From the NCBI RefSeq assembly GCF_018982965.1, contig NZ_JACBYP010000066.1, positions 1-44,413 on the forward strand: a stretch of DNA of 44,413 nucleotides, read 5' to 3'. The stretch comes from Streptomyces mayonensis (GTDB lineage: Bacteria > Actinomycetota > Actinomycetes > Streptomycetales > Streptomycetaceae). Below are positions 7,864 to 17,171 of the stretch, piece after piece; position 1 is the stretch's first letter, and every line of letters begins with the position of its first letter. A program made the translations under genes and the position numbers. The notes under the pieces are model-generated. The model saw only the letters and a list, made by a program, of their open reading frames with translations, made no database searches and was not told the origin of the DNA.

Positions 7864-8427
7864 ATGGACATCCCTGCCGACAGCAGCGTGCAGAACGCCG
7901 GGGACGGCACCCCGGACAGCGACGGCACCGACCGCCCGGCGGGCGGGCGCGACCGCGACGACGAGGGGCGGGCGCGCAACGCCCGGCCCCGGGACGGGCT
8001 CGGGCGCCCGTTGCCGTACGGCGACGAGGGCGTCCCCCGGCAGCCCGAGGGCGTCGTGCGGGCCCCGGACGAGACCGTGGTTGAGGCGCAGCGGCTGCTG
8101 TCGGAGGGGAAGCCGTTCCACGCGCACGAGGTCTTCGAGGACGCCTGGAAGTCGGGGCCCGACGGCGAGCGCGAGCTGTGGCGGGGGCTGGCCCAGCTGG
8201 CCGTGGGGCTCACGCACGCCGCCCGCGGCAACGCCACCGGCGGGGCGCGGCTGCTGCGGCGCGGGGCGGGGGCCGTGACCCAGTGGGCGGCGTCGGGGGC
8301 CGGGCGGGCGCGGCCGTACGGAATGGATCTCGGCGCGCTCGCCGGATGGGCGCGGGAACTGGCCGGTGAGGTGGAGGCCGGCGGGAGCGTGGACGCCGGG
8401 GCGCGGGCACCCCGGCTGCGGGGCTGA
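7864..8427 (+). CDS. DUF309-family protein
   Basis: 187 residues. The first 60 or so are polar, Gly/Asp/Arg-rich and probably disordered. The DUF309 core follows, with the family motif FHAHEVFEDAWK (residues 85-96) and a helical LWRGLAQLAVGLTHAARGN segment. The family's biochemical role is not established; the conserved His and Glu suggest a metal or ligand site. ATG is preceded by GAGGG at a slightly long spacing of about 12 nt. It lies 61 bp upstream of cobF on the same strand, so the two may be co-transcribed. Confidence 0.85.
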   Translation: MDIPADSSVQNAGDGTPDSDGTDRPAGGRDRDDEGRARNARPRDGLGRPLPYGDEGVPRQPEGVVRAPDETVVEAQRLLSEGKPFHAHEVFEDAWKSGPDGERELWRGLAQLAVGLTHAARGNATGGARLLRRGAGAVTQWAASGAGRARPYGMDLGALAGWARELAGEVEAGGSVDAGARAPRLRG

Positions 8428-8488
8428 GGTCCGGCCCCGGGGGCCGCCCGGTCGCGGCGCGGCAGGTGGCGTACGGCAGACTCGTGGC

Positions 8489-9262
8489 GTGCGGACAATT
8501 CATGTGATCGGTATCGGCGCGGGCGACCCGGACCAGCTGACGCTGCAGGCGGTACGGGCGCTGCGGAGCACGGACGTGTTCTTCGTGCTGGACAAGGGCG
8601 GGGCCAAGGCCGACCTGGTGCGGCTGCGCCGGGACATGCTGGAGACGCACGTGCCGGAGGGGACGTACCGGATCGTCGAGGCGCGCGACCCCGAGCGGGA
8701 CCGGAGCGCGGGCGGCGCCGCCTACTCCCCCGCCGTCGGCGACTGGCGCAGTGCCCGGGCCGGGATCTACGAGCGGCTGATCGCCGAGGAACTGGGCGAG
8801 GACGAGAGCGGCGCGTTCCTGGTGTGGGGCGACCCCGCGCTGTACGACAGCACGCTCGGGATCCTCGAGGAGGTACTGGAGAGCGGCACGGTGACGTTCA
8901 CGTACGACGTCGTGCCCGGCATCAGCAGCGTCTCCTCGCTGGTCGCCCGGCACCGGACCGGCCTGAACCGGGTGGCGCGGCCGGTGCAGATCACCACGGG
9001 GCGGCGGCTCGCCGAGGGCTTCCCCGCGGACGCGGACGACGTCGTCGTGATGCTGGACGCCCACCAGGCCTTCCGGCAGTACGCGGACCAGGACATCGAC
9101 ATCTACTGGGGTGCCTATCTGGGCACCCCGGACGAGATCCTCGACTCCGGCCCGATCGCCGAGGCGGCGCCCCGCATCGAGCGGCTGCGCGCCGAGGCGC
9201 GGGAGCGCAAGGGCTGGATCATGGACACCTATCTGCTGCGGCGCAACCCCGGCGACCGCTGA
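8489..9262 (+). CDS. cobF: Precorrin-6A synthase (deacetylating)
   Basis: 257 residues, matching the usual CobF length. The enzyme uses S-adenosylmethionine to methylate C-1 of precorrin-5 and release the acetyl group, a step of the aerobic cobalamin pathway. Tetrapyrrole methylase signatures are visible: GIGAGDP near the N-terminus, VWGDPALYDS in the middle, and PGISSVSSL. The GTG at 8489 puts the Gly-rich motif at residues 8-14, as in the family. No other cobalamin gene is in the window, so it is a detached pathway gene here. The next gene, an exporter, starts 115 bp downstream. Confidence 0.93.
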   Translation: MRTIHVIGIGAGDPDQLTLQAVRALRSTDVFFVLDKGGAKADLVRLRRDMLETHVPEGTYRIVEARDPERDRSAGGAAYSPAVGDWRSARAGIYERLIAEELGEDESGAFLVWGDPALYDSTLGILEEVLESGTVTFTYDVVPGISSVSSLVARHRTGLNRVARPVQITTGRRLAEGFPADADDVVVMLDAHQAFRQYADQDIDIYWGAYLGTPDEILDSGPIAEAAPRIERLRAEARERKGWIMDTYLLRRNPGDR

Positions 9263-9377
9263 CCCGCCCCCGGGCCCCGGATCCCGAACCGGGCGGTCCC
9301 GGGCGGTCCCGACCCGGGCGGACCCGGGCGGACCGTCCCCGCATGCGTGGCCCGTGCACCGGTGTGATCGTGACCGT

Positions 9378-11498
9378 GTGACAGTCGCCGAGGAAACGCC
9401 CCGTGCCGCAGCCGCGCAGCCTCCCGTACTGGACCGGCGCCGCCGGAACGTCGTCTTCGTCACGATCATGCTGGGCATGCTCCTCGCGGCCCTGGACCAG
9501 ACGATCGTCGGCACCGCGCTGCCCACGATCGTGTCGGACCTGGGCGGCGCCGCGCACATGTCGTGGGTGGTGACCTCGTACCTGCTCGCGGAGACCGTGG
9601 CGACGGTGCTGGTCGGCAAGTTCGGCGACCTGTTCGGGCGCAAGGTGGTCTTCCAGGTCTCGGCGGTCGTTTTCATCACGGGCTCGTTCCTGTGCGGGCT
9701 GGCCACGAACATGCCGCTGCTGATCGCCTGGCGGGCGATGCAGGGCATCGGCGCGGGCGGCCTGATGGTGACGGCGATGGCACTGATCGCGGACGTCATC
9801 CCGCTGCGGGAGCGCGGCAAGTACCAGGGCGCCATCGGCGCGGTGTTCGGGGTGTCGACGGTCGTCGGCCCGCTGCTGGGCGGGCTGTTCACCGACCACC
9901 TGTCCTGGCGCTGGGCGTTCTACGTGAACGTTCCCATCGCGGTCGTCGTGGTGATCGCCGCGGCCCGCACCATCCCGGTGGTGAAGTCGGCGAGGCGTCC
10001 CGTCATCGACTATCTGGGCATCGCGCTGGTGGCGGTCGGCGCGAGCGCGCTGATCCTGGCGACGAGCTGGGGCGGCAACGAGTACGCGTGGGGCTCGCCG
10101 GTGATCGTCGGCCTGTTCGCGGGCGGCCTGCTCGCGCTCGGCCTGTTCTGCCGGGCGGAGACCCGGGCGGCCGAACCGATGCTGCCGATGCGGCTGTTCT
10201 CCAACCCGGTGTTCACGGTCTGCTCCGTCCTGAGCTTCGTCGTCGGCTTCGCGATGCTGGGCGCGCTGACGTATCTGCCGACGTATCTGCAGTACGTCGA
10301 CGGCGACTCGGCCACCGTCTCGGGCGTGCGGACGCTGCCGATGGTGGCGGGGCTGCTGATCGCCTCGGTGTTCAGCGGCAACGTGGTCAGCAAGACGGGG
10401 CGCTACCGGCTGTTCCCCATCGCGGGCTCGCTGGTGATGGGCGCCGGCCTGTATCTGATGTCGCTGATGGGTCCGGCCACCGGCGCGGGGCTGGAGTCGC
10501 TGTACATGTTCGTGCTCGGCACCGGCATCGGGCTGTCGATGCAGGTGCTGGTCATCGCCGTGCAGAACACCGTGGACTACGCCGACCTGGGCACGGCGAC
10601 CTCCGGCGTCACCTTCTTCCGCACGCTCGGCAGTTCCTTCGGGACCGCCGTGTTCGGCACGATCTACGCCAACTCGCTCGGGCCCAACCTGCGGGACGGC
10701 GTCGCGGCGGCCGCCGGCACGGGCGCCGCCGATCCGTCGGTGATCGCGAGGGCGTCGACCAGCCCGGAAGGGGTGCACGGGCTGCCGTCCGAGGCGTCGG
10801 CGCCGATCGTCGGCGCGTACGCGGAGACCATCCAGACCGTGTTCCTGTGGACCGTGCCGGTCGCCGTCCTGGGCTTCGTCGTCGCTCTGTTCCTCAAGCA
10901 GGTCCAGCTGCGCGACAGCGCCCGCGCGGGCTCCACGGACATGGGCGAGGGCTTCGCCTCGCCGCACGACGCCAGCAGCAGGCGGACCCTGGAGGCGTCC
11001 GTGGGCAAGGTCATCGGCAGTACGGAGCTGGACACGGCACGCCGGATCATCGCCGGCAGCGACACCCGGCTCGATGTCGCGGGCGCCTGGGCCGTCATGC
11101 AGGTCGAGCTGTTCACGCGGCTGGTCGGGCACGCCAGCCTCGGGCTGATCGCGGCCCGGCGCCGGATGCCGCCGGAGGTGCTGCTGCCGGTCTTCGACCG
11201 GATGGTGGAGGAGGGGTTCCTGACCCGCGACGGCTCCCTGCTCTCCCACACCGCGGCGGGTGCCCGCGAGGCCCTGGTCATCGGCCGGGCGTGGGCGACA
11301 TGGCTGGAGGACCGGGTGGCGCAGGACATCGGCCGCCCCACGGACGCGGAACTGCGCGCCGCCCTCGACTCCATCGCCAAGCGCCTGCTGGTGGAGGACC
11401 TCAGCACCGGTCTTCCGCAGCGCGTCAGGCGAGCAGGAGCTGCAGACCGCCCACCACCGTCGCCGCGATCACCAGACGTTCGAACAGACGTTGGTTGA
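9378..11498 (+). CDS. DHA2-type 14-TM MFS exporter with C-terminal winged-helix-like domain
   Basis: 706 residues. The first 510 or so are a drug:H+ antiporter of the EmrB/QacA type: LDQTIVGTALPTI (motif D1) in TM1, GKFGDLFGRK (motif A) and GPLLGGLFTD (motif C). About 190 cytoplasmic residues follow; their second half (ELFTRLVGHA, PPEVLLPVFDRMVEEGFLTRDG) reads like a MarR-type winged helix. Such a tail is seen on some actinobacterial DHA2 exporters, and its job is unknown. The GTG at 9378 is chosen because it begins VTVAEE, directly ahead of the basic pre-TM1 stretch. The last 74 bp overlap the convergent permease gene. Confidence 0.9.
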   Translation: MTVAEETPRAAAAQPPVLDRRRRNVVFVTIMLGMLLAALDQTIVGTALPTIVSDLGGAAHMSWVVTSYLLAETVATVLVGKFGDLFGRKVVFQVSAVVFITGSFLCGLATNMPLLIAWRAMQGIGAGGLMVTAMALIADVIPLRERGKYQGAIGAVFGVSTVVGPLLGGLFTDHLSWRWAFYVNVPIAVVVVIAAARTIPVVKSARRPVIDYLGIALVAVGASALILATSWGGNEYAWGSPVIVGLFAGGLLALGLFCRAETRAAEPMLPMRLFSNPVFTVCSVLSFVVGFAMLGALTYLPTYLQYVDGDSATVSGVRTLPMVAGLLIASVFSGNVVSKTGRYRLFPIAGSLVMGAGLYLMSLMGPATGAGLESLYMFVLGTGIGLSMQVLVIAVQNTVDYADLGTATSGVTFFRTLGSSFGTAVFGTIYANSLGPNLRDGVAAAAGTGAADPSVIARASTSPEGVHGLPSEASAPIVGAYAETIQTVFLWTVPVAVLGFVVALFLKQVQLRDSARAGSTDMGEGFASPHDASSRRTLEASVGKVIGSTELDTARRIIAGSDTRLDVAGAWAVMQVELFTRLVGHASLGLIAARRRMPPEVLLPVFDRMVEEGFLTRDGSLLSHTAAGAREALVIGRAWATWLEDRVAQDIGRPTDAELRAALDSIAKRLLVEDLSTGLPQRVRRAGAADRPPPSPRSPDVRTDVG

Positions 11499-12198
11499 TC
11501 CGGTCCACGGCCCACTTGCCGAGCAGTGCACCGGGCACCACGAAGACCACCAGTACGGCGTCCAGGAGCAGCGAGCGGCCGTCGATCAGGCCGAGGCCCG
11601 CGCTGAAGGGCAGCTTGGAGACGTTGACGATCAGGAAGAAGAACGCCGACGTCCCCAGGAAGCCGAGTTTCCGGAAGCCGGCGGAGAGCAGGTACATCGA
11701 CATCACCGGGCCGCCCGCGTTGGCGACCATGGTGGTGAACCCGCCGAGGACGCCGTACGAGCGGGCCTTCACCCGGCCGGCGCGGGAAGCGGCTCCGTCC
11801 GGCTGCTCCCCCGCCCCGGTCCGCCTCCGGCGCCACACCGTCACCCCCGCCATGAACAGCAGGATCACGCCGATCGACGTGCGGACGACCGCGTCGTCGG
11901 CCCACACCAGGAACAGCGTGCCGACGACCACGCCCACCGCGACGGCCGGGAACAGCCGCCACAGCGTGGGCCAGTGCGCGTGGCGCCGGTAGGTGAGGAC
12001 GGCCAGGACGTCCCCGGCGATCAGCACCGGCAGCAGGATGCCCGTGGAGGCGCGGGCGGGCAGGACCGCCGCGAAGATCGCGAGGCTGACCGTGTTGGCC
12101 CCGCTCACCGCGGTCTTGGAGAAGCCGACGAGCAGCGCCGCGAAGGCGAGTGCGGCGAATTGCCAGCCGGTGAGGTGCCAGAGCGTCATGGTGTCCAT
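11425..12198 (-). CDS. TauE/SafE (TSUP) family permease
   Basis: About 257 residues with eight predicted hydrophobic helices in two similar halves. GFSKTAVSGANTVS in the first half and GGFTTMVANAGGPVMSMYLL in the second are the paired TSUP signatures. The family moves sulfite, sulfonates or other organic anions across the membrane, in most members outward. The ATG at 12198 is a judgement: in-frame GTG codons at 12222 and 12207 and an ATG at 12189 also fit, and none has a clear ribosome site. It overlaps the exporter tail-to-tail by 74 bp. Substrate cannot be told from context. Confidence 0.88.
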   Translation of the reverse strand: MDTMTLWHLTGWQFAALAFAALLVGFSKTAVSGANTVSLAIFAAVLPARASTGILLPVLIAGDVLAVLTYRRHAHWPTLWRLFPAVAVGVVVGTLFLVWADDAVVRTSIGVILLFMAGVTVWRRRRTGAGEQPDGAASRAGRVKARSYGVLGGFTTMVANAGGPVMSMYLLSAGFRKLGFLGTSAFFFLIVNVSKLPFSAGLGLIDGRSLLLDAVLVVFVVPGALLGKWAVDRINQRLFERLVIAATVVGGLQLLLA

Positions 12199-12346
12199 TG
12201 CGGCCACCGATGCTATGCGCACCCGGCCGACGCCGTAAGCACCGTCTCGCCCATTGATCCTTAGCGACCGGCCGGCGCCGGGTGGCCTGTACGGCCCGCC
12301 CGCCGGGTGGAGCCCGACGGTCCGGACGGCACCCCAGACGTTCGGC

Positions 12347-13531
<1,185 letters not shown>

Positions 13532-13626
13532 GAGGGGGCTCCTGACCGCCGTCGCCCGGTCCGCCGGGCGGCACGCCGTCGCCGGACCGCCGGTACCGCC
13601 GGGCGTTCGGCACCGGACATCGAATC

Positions 13627-13664
13627 GAGCAGTGAACCGAACATTGAGCAGTGAACCGAACATT
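13627..13664. repeat. Perfect 19-bp tandem repeat between thiolase and lipase-like genes
   Basis: GAGCAGTGAACCGAACATT occurs twice head-to-tail (13627-13645, 13646-13664) with no mismatch. It lies about 95 bp upstream of the minus-strand thiolase start and about 93 bp upstream of the plus-strand hydrolase start. The local AT content is higher than around it. This suits a multi-copy regulator site or promoter duplication. Confidence 0.9.
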
Positions 13665-13667
13665 GAT

Positions 13668-13678
13668 TAGCGCTGCTA
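13668..13678. promoter_or_regulatory. TAGC-GCT-GCTA palindrome beside the tandem repeat
   Basis: A 4-bp inverted repeat with a 3-nt centre begins 3 nt after the 19-bp tandem repeat. Together they make a compact putative control region for the divergent thiolase and alpha/beta-hydrolase genes. The short arms make this a weak call on its own. Confidence 0.35.
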
Positions 13679-13756
13679 GTTAAGGACTGTAGACCGCCGG
13701 GCCGCTCCCTGGGAAGATCCGTGGGGGCGACCTTCACCGACGCAGCCGGAGGAAGC

Positions 13757-14566
13757 ATGAGCGAGGCCCGCGAGCACGACCTGCCCGGCACACGCGGACG
13801 GATCACCGCCCGCGCGTGGCCCGCCGAGCGGCCCCGGTACGTGGCCCTGCTCGTGCACGGGTACGGCGAGCACATCGGCCGGTACGAAGAGGTGGCCGCC
13901 GTCCTGACCGCCCACGGCGCGGCCGTCCACGGCGTCGACCACACCGGGCACGGGCGCTCCGACGGCGAGCGGGTGCTGATCGAGGACTTCGAGGACGTCG
14001 TCACCGATCTGCACGGCGTGGCCGAGCGGGCCCGTGCCGCCCACCCGGGCCTGCCGTTCGTCCTGGTCGGCCACTCGATGGGCGGCCTGATCGCCGCCCG
14101 CCACGCACAGCGCCACCCCGAGGGACTGACCGCGCTGGTGCTCTCCGGCCCGGTCATCGGCGACTGGGAGCTGCCGCGCCGGCTGCTCGCCCTGGAGGAG
14201 ATCCCCGACACCCCGATCAGCCCGGCCTCGCTCTCCCGGGACCCGGCGGTCGGCGCGGCGTACGCGGCGGACCCGCTGGTGTGGCACGGGCCGATGAAGC
14301 GGCCGACGCTGGAGGCGTTCGTCCGGACGCTGGACGCCGTCGCGAAGGGCGGCGACGTGGGCGGCCTCCCCGTGCTGTGGGTGCACGGCGACGACGACCG
14401 GCTGGTGCCGCTGTCCGGCAGCCGCCCGGGCGTCGAGCAGCTGAGCGGCGGCGACCTGACCGTACGCATCTACCCGGGTGCCCGGCACGAGGTCTTCAAC
14501 GAGACCAACCGCGCGGAGGTGTTCGCGGACGTCACCGGATTCGTGGACGGAGTGCTCGCCCGCTGA
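13757..14566 (+). CDS. Alpha/beta hydrolase, monoacylglycerol lipase-like
   Basis: 269 residues. LVHGYGEHIGRY (oxyanion hole strand), DHTGHGRSDG and the nucleophile elbow GHSMGG match the bacterial/eukaryotic monoacylglycerol lipase group (Hydrolase_4), which frees fatty acid from monoglycerides or lysophospholipids. The Asp is in VHGDDDRLVP and the His in GARHEVFNE. The ATG at 13757 has a strong GGAGG site; an upstream in-frame start lacks one. The divergent thiolase could use fatty-acyl products in the same lipid-degradation theme, which is inference. Confidence 0.9.
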   Translation: MSEAREHDLPGTRGRITARAWPAERPRYVALLVHGYGEHIGRYEEVAAVLTAHGAAVHGVDHTGHGRSDGERVLIEDFEDVVTDLHGVAERARAAHPGLPFVLVGHSMGGLIAARHAQRHPEGLTALVLSGPVIGDWELPRRLLALEEIPDTPISPASLSRDPAVGAAYAADPLVWHGPMKRPTLEAFVRTLDAVAKGGDVGGLPVLWVHGDDDRLVPLSGSRPGVEQLSGGDLTVRIYPGARHEVFNETNRAEVFADVTGFVDGVLAR

Positions 14567-14658
14567 CGGACGGACGCGGACGGGCGCCCCCGCCCGGCCG
14601 TCCCGCGGAGGGTGCCGCCCGGCGTTTGCCCTTGCGCCCCATGGGCACCCGCGGCCCC

Positions 14659-14994
14659 ATGGAGTGGTTGCGCCGCGCCGCCTGCGTGGATGAGGACCCC
14701 GAGCTCTTCTTCCCGGTGGGCACCGCCGGACCGGCCCTGCGGGACACCGCGGCGGCCAAACGGGTCTGTGCCCGGTGTCCGGTGCGCACCCCGTGTCTGG
14801 CTTTCGCCCTGGAGTCCGGGCAGGCGTCCGGCGTGTGGGGCGGCACCGACGAGGCGGAGCGTGTCGCGCTGCTCCGGCTGAGCACTCGGCACGCACGTAC
14901 GCACGACGACATCACGCACGACGAAATGAGGGGCACCTCATGGCCGACGCCCTCGAACTCGACGCGCTGTGGGAGGACTTCCACCGCGTGGTGA
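14659..14994 (+). CDS. WhiB-like (Wbl) iron-sulfur regulator
   Basis: 111 residues. The four cluster-ligating cysteines are in AACVDEDPELFFP and CARCPVRTPC, and the GVWGG turn follows. Wbl proteins hold a 4Fe-4S cluster, respond to redox or NO and act on sigma factors. The C-terminal 20 or so residues are read from DNA that also codes, in another frame, for the start of the DUF3140 gene (55-bp overlap), so this tail is probably poorly conserved. An ATG at 14641 is an alternative start. The paralogue (whiB, wblA, C, E and so on) cannot be assigned from this sequence alone. Confidence 0.88.
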   Translation: MEWLRRAACVDEDPELFFPVGTAGPALRDTAAAKRVCARCPVRTPCLAFALESGQASGVWGGTDEAERVALLRLSTRHARTHDDITHDEMRGTSWPTPSNSTRCGRTSTAW

Positions 14995-15272
14995 ACATGA
15001 CCTCCGCGGAACTCGCCGACTGGCTCCGGGTGCGCGACTCCGGCGAACTGACCGAGCCGCTGCCCGACGACGCGGGCCCGCCGCTCGGGCAGCACGTCCT
15101 GGCGATCCTGCAGAAACGGCGCACCGACCTCACGGAGGACGACCTGCGCGCCATGCGCAAGGTCGTGGACACGGTCACGGCGCAGACCGACCTGGAGAAC
15201 GAGCCCCGGTCGGACGACGCCGGACTCAGGCACCGGCTCATGACGGTCGGTCACGACCCGCTGAAGCCGTAG
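14940..15272 (+). CDS. DUF3140-family protein
   Basis: 110 residues, small and acidic. MTSAELADWLR and the C-terminal DLENEPRSDDAGLRHRLMTVGHDP are typical of DUF3140, an actinobacterial family of unknown function often found in stress or DNA-related neighbourhoods. The ATG follows ATGAGGGGCACCTC, an acceptable ribosome site, while translation of the WhiB-like gene is still in progress in another frame. The next gene starts 2 nt after its stop. Confidence 0.85.
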   Translation: MADALELDALWEDFHRVVNMTSAELADWLRVRDSGELTEPLPDDAGPPLGQHVLAILQKRRTDLTEDDLRAMRKVVDTVTAQTDLENEPRSDDAGLRHRLMTVGHDPLKP

Positions 15273-15274
15273 CC

Positions 15275-15937
15275 GTGGGCCGCGACCAGCGCAGGGTCGT
15301 GCGCGAACTCGTCGCCGCGCACGGGCAGACGTACGCCGAGGAGGCGGGCATCCGCCTGAAGGACACCCCGCAGCCGCTGTACCGGCTGCTCGTCCTCGCC
15401 CATCTGCTCAGCGCCCGTATCAGCGGGTCCGTGGCGGTGGCCACCGCCCGTGCCCTCGGCGAGGCGGGGCTGCGCGACCCGCGGCGCATGGCGGACGCCG
15501 GCTGGCAGGAGCGCGTGGACGCGCTCGGCCGGGGCGGCTACCGGCGCTACGACGAGCGCACCGCCACCCAGCTGGGCGAGGAGGCGGAACTGCTGACGGA
15601 CAGATGGGGCGGCGACCTGCGGCGGCTCCGCGAGGAGGCGGACGGCGAGGTGCCCGAAGTGCGGCGGCTGCTCCAGGAGTTCAACGGAGTGGGGCCGACC
15701 GGCGCGGACATCTTCCTGCGCGAGGCCCAGCTCGTCTGGCCCGAGGTGGCACCCTACGTGGACGGCAAGGCCCTCGAGGGCGCCGAACGCCTCGGGCTGC
15801 CGGGGGACCCGGACCGGCTCCTGGACCTCGCCGGGAAGACCGAACCGGCCGTCCTGGCGGCCGCGCTGGTACGCGCGGCGGTGGACAAGGAGGTCCGCGA
15901 GGACACCCTCGAACGCGCGGGCCGGGCCCCCTCCTGA
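15275..15937 (+). CDS. HhH-GPD base-excision-repair-like protein
   Basis: 220 residues. A helical N-terminal domain (LYRLLVLAHLLSARIS) is followed by a helix-hairpin-helix EFNGVGPTGADIF and a YVDGKALEG segment, where the Asp matches the catalytic Asp of the endonuclease III superfamily. The HhH position that holds the AP-lyase Lys in endonuclease III is not Lys here, so a monofunctional glycosylase or a binding-only role is more likely than a bifunctional lyase. It has no clear FeS cysteine loop. The GTG starts 2 nt after the DUF3140 stop, so wbl, DUF3140 and this gene probably form one operon. Confidence 0.78.
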   Translation: MGRDQRRVVRELVAAHGQTYAEEAGIRLKDTPQPLYRLLVLAHLLSARISGSVAVATARALGEAGLRDPRRMADAGWQERVDALGRGGYRRYDERTATQLGEEAELLTDRWGGDLRRLREEADGEVPEVRRLLQEFNGVGPTGADIFLREAQLVWPEVAPYVDGKALEGAERLGLPGDPDRLLDLAGKTEPAVLAAALVRAAVDKEVREDTLERAGRAPS

Positions 15938-16104
15938 CGGGCCTGGGGATCCTCCTGACCGGCCGGGGGATCCTCTCCCGACCGGCCGGACGGCTGCGGC
16001 CCGTCGGGGCTGCCGACCGTCGGGGCCGCCGACAGACGGGGCGCCGACCGCCCGCTCACCCGAACAGGCCCGTCCGCTGGTGGGCCCGCGGGCGCGGTGG
16101 TGCG

Positions 16105-16148
16105 CTGGGGTGAGCGTTCACCGTCCCTGGGGTGAGCGTTCACCGTCC
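16105..16148 (+). promoter_or_regulatory. Twin operator-like palindromes (22-bp tandem unit) upstream of the lipoprotein
   Basis: A 22-bp unit is repeated exactly, 16105-16126 and 16127-16148. Each copy contains the 14-mer GGTGAGCGTTCACC (16109-16122 and 16131-16144), a 5-bp inverted repeat around GCGT. The 22-bp spacing is about two helical turns, placing both on one face of DNA. The second copy ends 1 nt before the AGGAGG ribosome site, so bound protein would block transcription or initiation. Confidence 0.7.
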
Positions 16149-16164
16149 CAGGAGGCATCCCGCC

Positions 16165-17019
16165 ATGAGCCGTCGACCGTCCCGCCCCGCCCGTCTCGTG
16201 GCCTGCGCCGTCGCGGCGGGCACGCTGCTGGCCACCGCGGCCTGCTCGGAGGACGACGGGGGCGACGGGCCGGGGAGCGCCGCCCGGCAGGCCGGGGTGG
16301 CCGAGCAGAACGAGGCCGCACGGACGCCGAGCGGCTCCCCCACCGGCTCCCCCACCGCTTCCCCGTCCGCCCTCACCGAGTCCGGCGCGAAGACCGCCCT
16401 GCTCACCGAGGCGGACCTGGAGGGCGACTGGAACCAGGTCGAGGACGCGGACAAGTGGCGCGACCGGCTGCTCGTCGGCGAGGTCGACGTCTCCGACTTC
16501 CTGACCGCCAAGTCCGACGCGACGGACTGCCAGGCGCTGCTCGACGCCCTCTACGGCGACGACCTGCTGGGTGATCCCTCCGGACCGTCGGCCCTCACCG
16601 GCTTCGAGCAGGGCGACTCCCGGCTCCTCGAACAGGTCGCCGGCTACGACCGCGGCGGCCTGGACGCGCGCATGAAGTGGCTGCGGACCCTGCCGGACAC
16701 CTGCGACGGGTTCACCGCGACCGACTCCGGCGGCGAGAAGCGCACCGTCCAGGTGACCGAGGCCTCGGTGCCCGACGTGGGCGACGCCCGCGAGGGCCTG
16801 CACGTGACCGTGCAGGGAACGTCCGACAGCACGCCGGCCACGCTCACCCTGGACGTGGCGGCCGTGCGCGTCGGCACCTCGGCGCTCACCGTGACCGGCG
16901 GCGGCCTGGACGGCGGACAGACCGCCACCGTGGAACAGGCGGTGCGCCAGGGCACCGACCGTCTGAAGACGGTCCTGGACGGTGGAACCCCCTCTCCGCT
17001 CCCCGGCGACGTCGACTGA
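16165..17019 (+). CDS. Secreted lipoprotein, unknown function
   Basis: 284 residues. A basic N-terminus, a hydrophobic stretch and a lipobox (TAACS, Cys27) mark an SPII lipoprotein. A Ser/Pro/Thr/Gly-rich linker follows (about 50-68), then a globular domain with a Cys pair (DCQALLDAL and TCDGF) that may form a disulfide. The fold is not one I recognise; it looks like the generic sensor or binding lipoproteins common in Streptomyces. AGGAGG lies 9 nt before the ATG. The twin palindromes immediately upstream suggest regulated expression. Confidence 0.85.
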   Translation: MSRRPSRPARLVACAVAAGTLLATAACSEDDGGDGPGSAARQAGVAEQNEAARTPSGSPTGSPTASPSALTESGAKTALLTEADLEGDWNQVEDADKWRDRLLVGEVDVSDFLTAKSDATDCQALLDALYGDDLLGDPSGPSALTGFEQGDSRLLEQVAGYDRGGLDARMKWLRTLPDTCDGFTATDSGGEKRTVQVTEASVPDVGDAREGLHVTVQGTSDSTPATLTLDVAAVRVGTSALTVTGGGLDGGQTATVEQAVRQGTDRLKTVLDGGTPSPLPGDVD

Positions 17020-17171
17020 CATCCCGCTGCCGTCCGGCTGCCGTCCGTAGGAGCATTCCCCGCCCGCCTTCACCGCGTCGTGCGCACATCCGGCGAAACC
17101 CGGACAGCGTGATCAACGGACGGCACAATGGTGCGCGTCGGACGGCCGCGCACGCGTGAAGGAGCCGGTAC

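Noticed and set aside
9219..11249. 676-codon minus-strand open frame
   Set aside because: It is antisense to the 14-TM exporter and shows no family motif.
15945..15988. GGGGATCCTC...GACCGGCC tandem pair after the HhH gene
   Set aside because: It is short, imperfect and in a 227-bp gap rich in such G/C repeats; no function can be supported.
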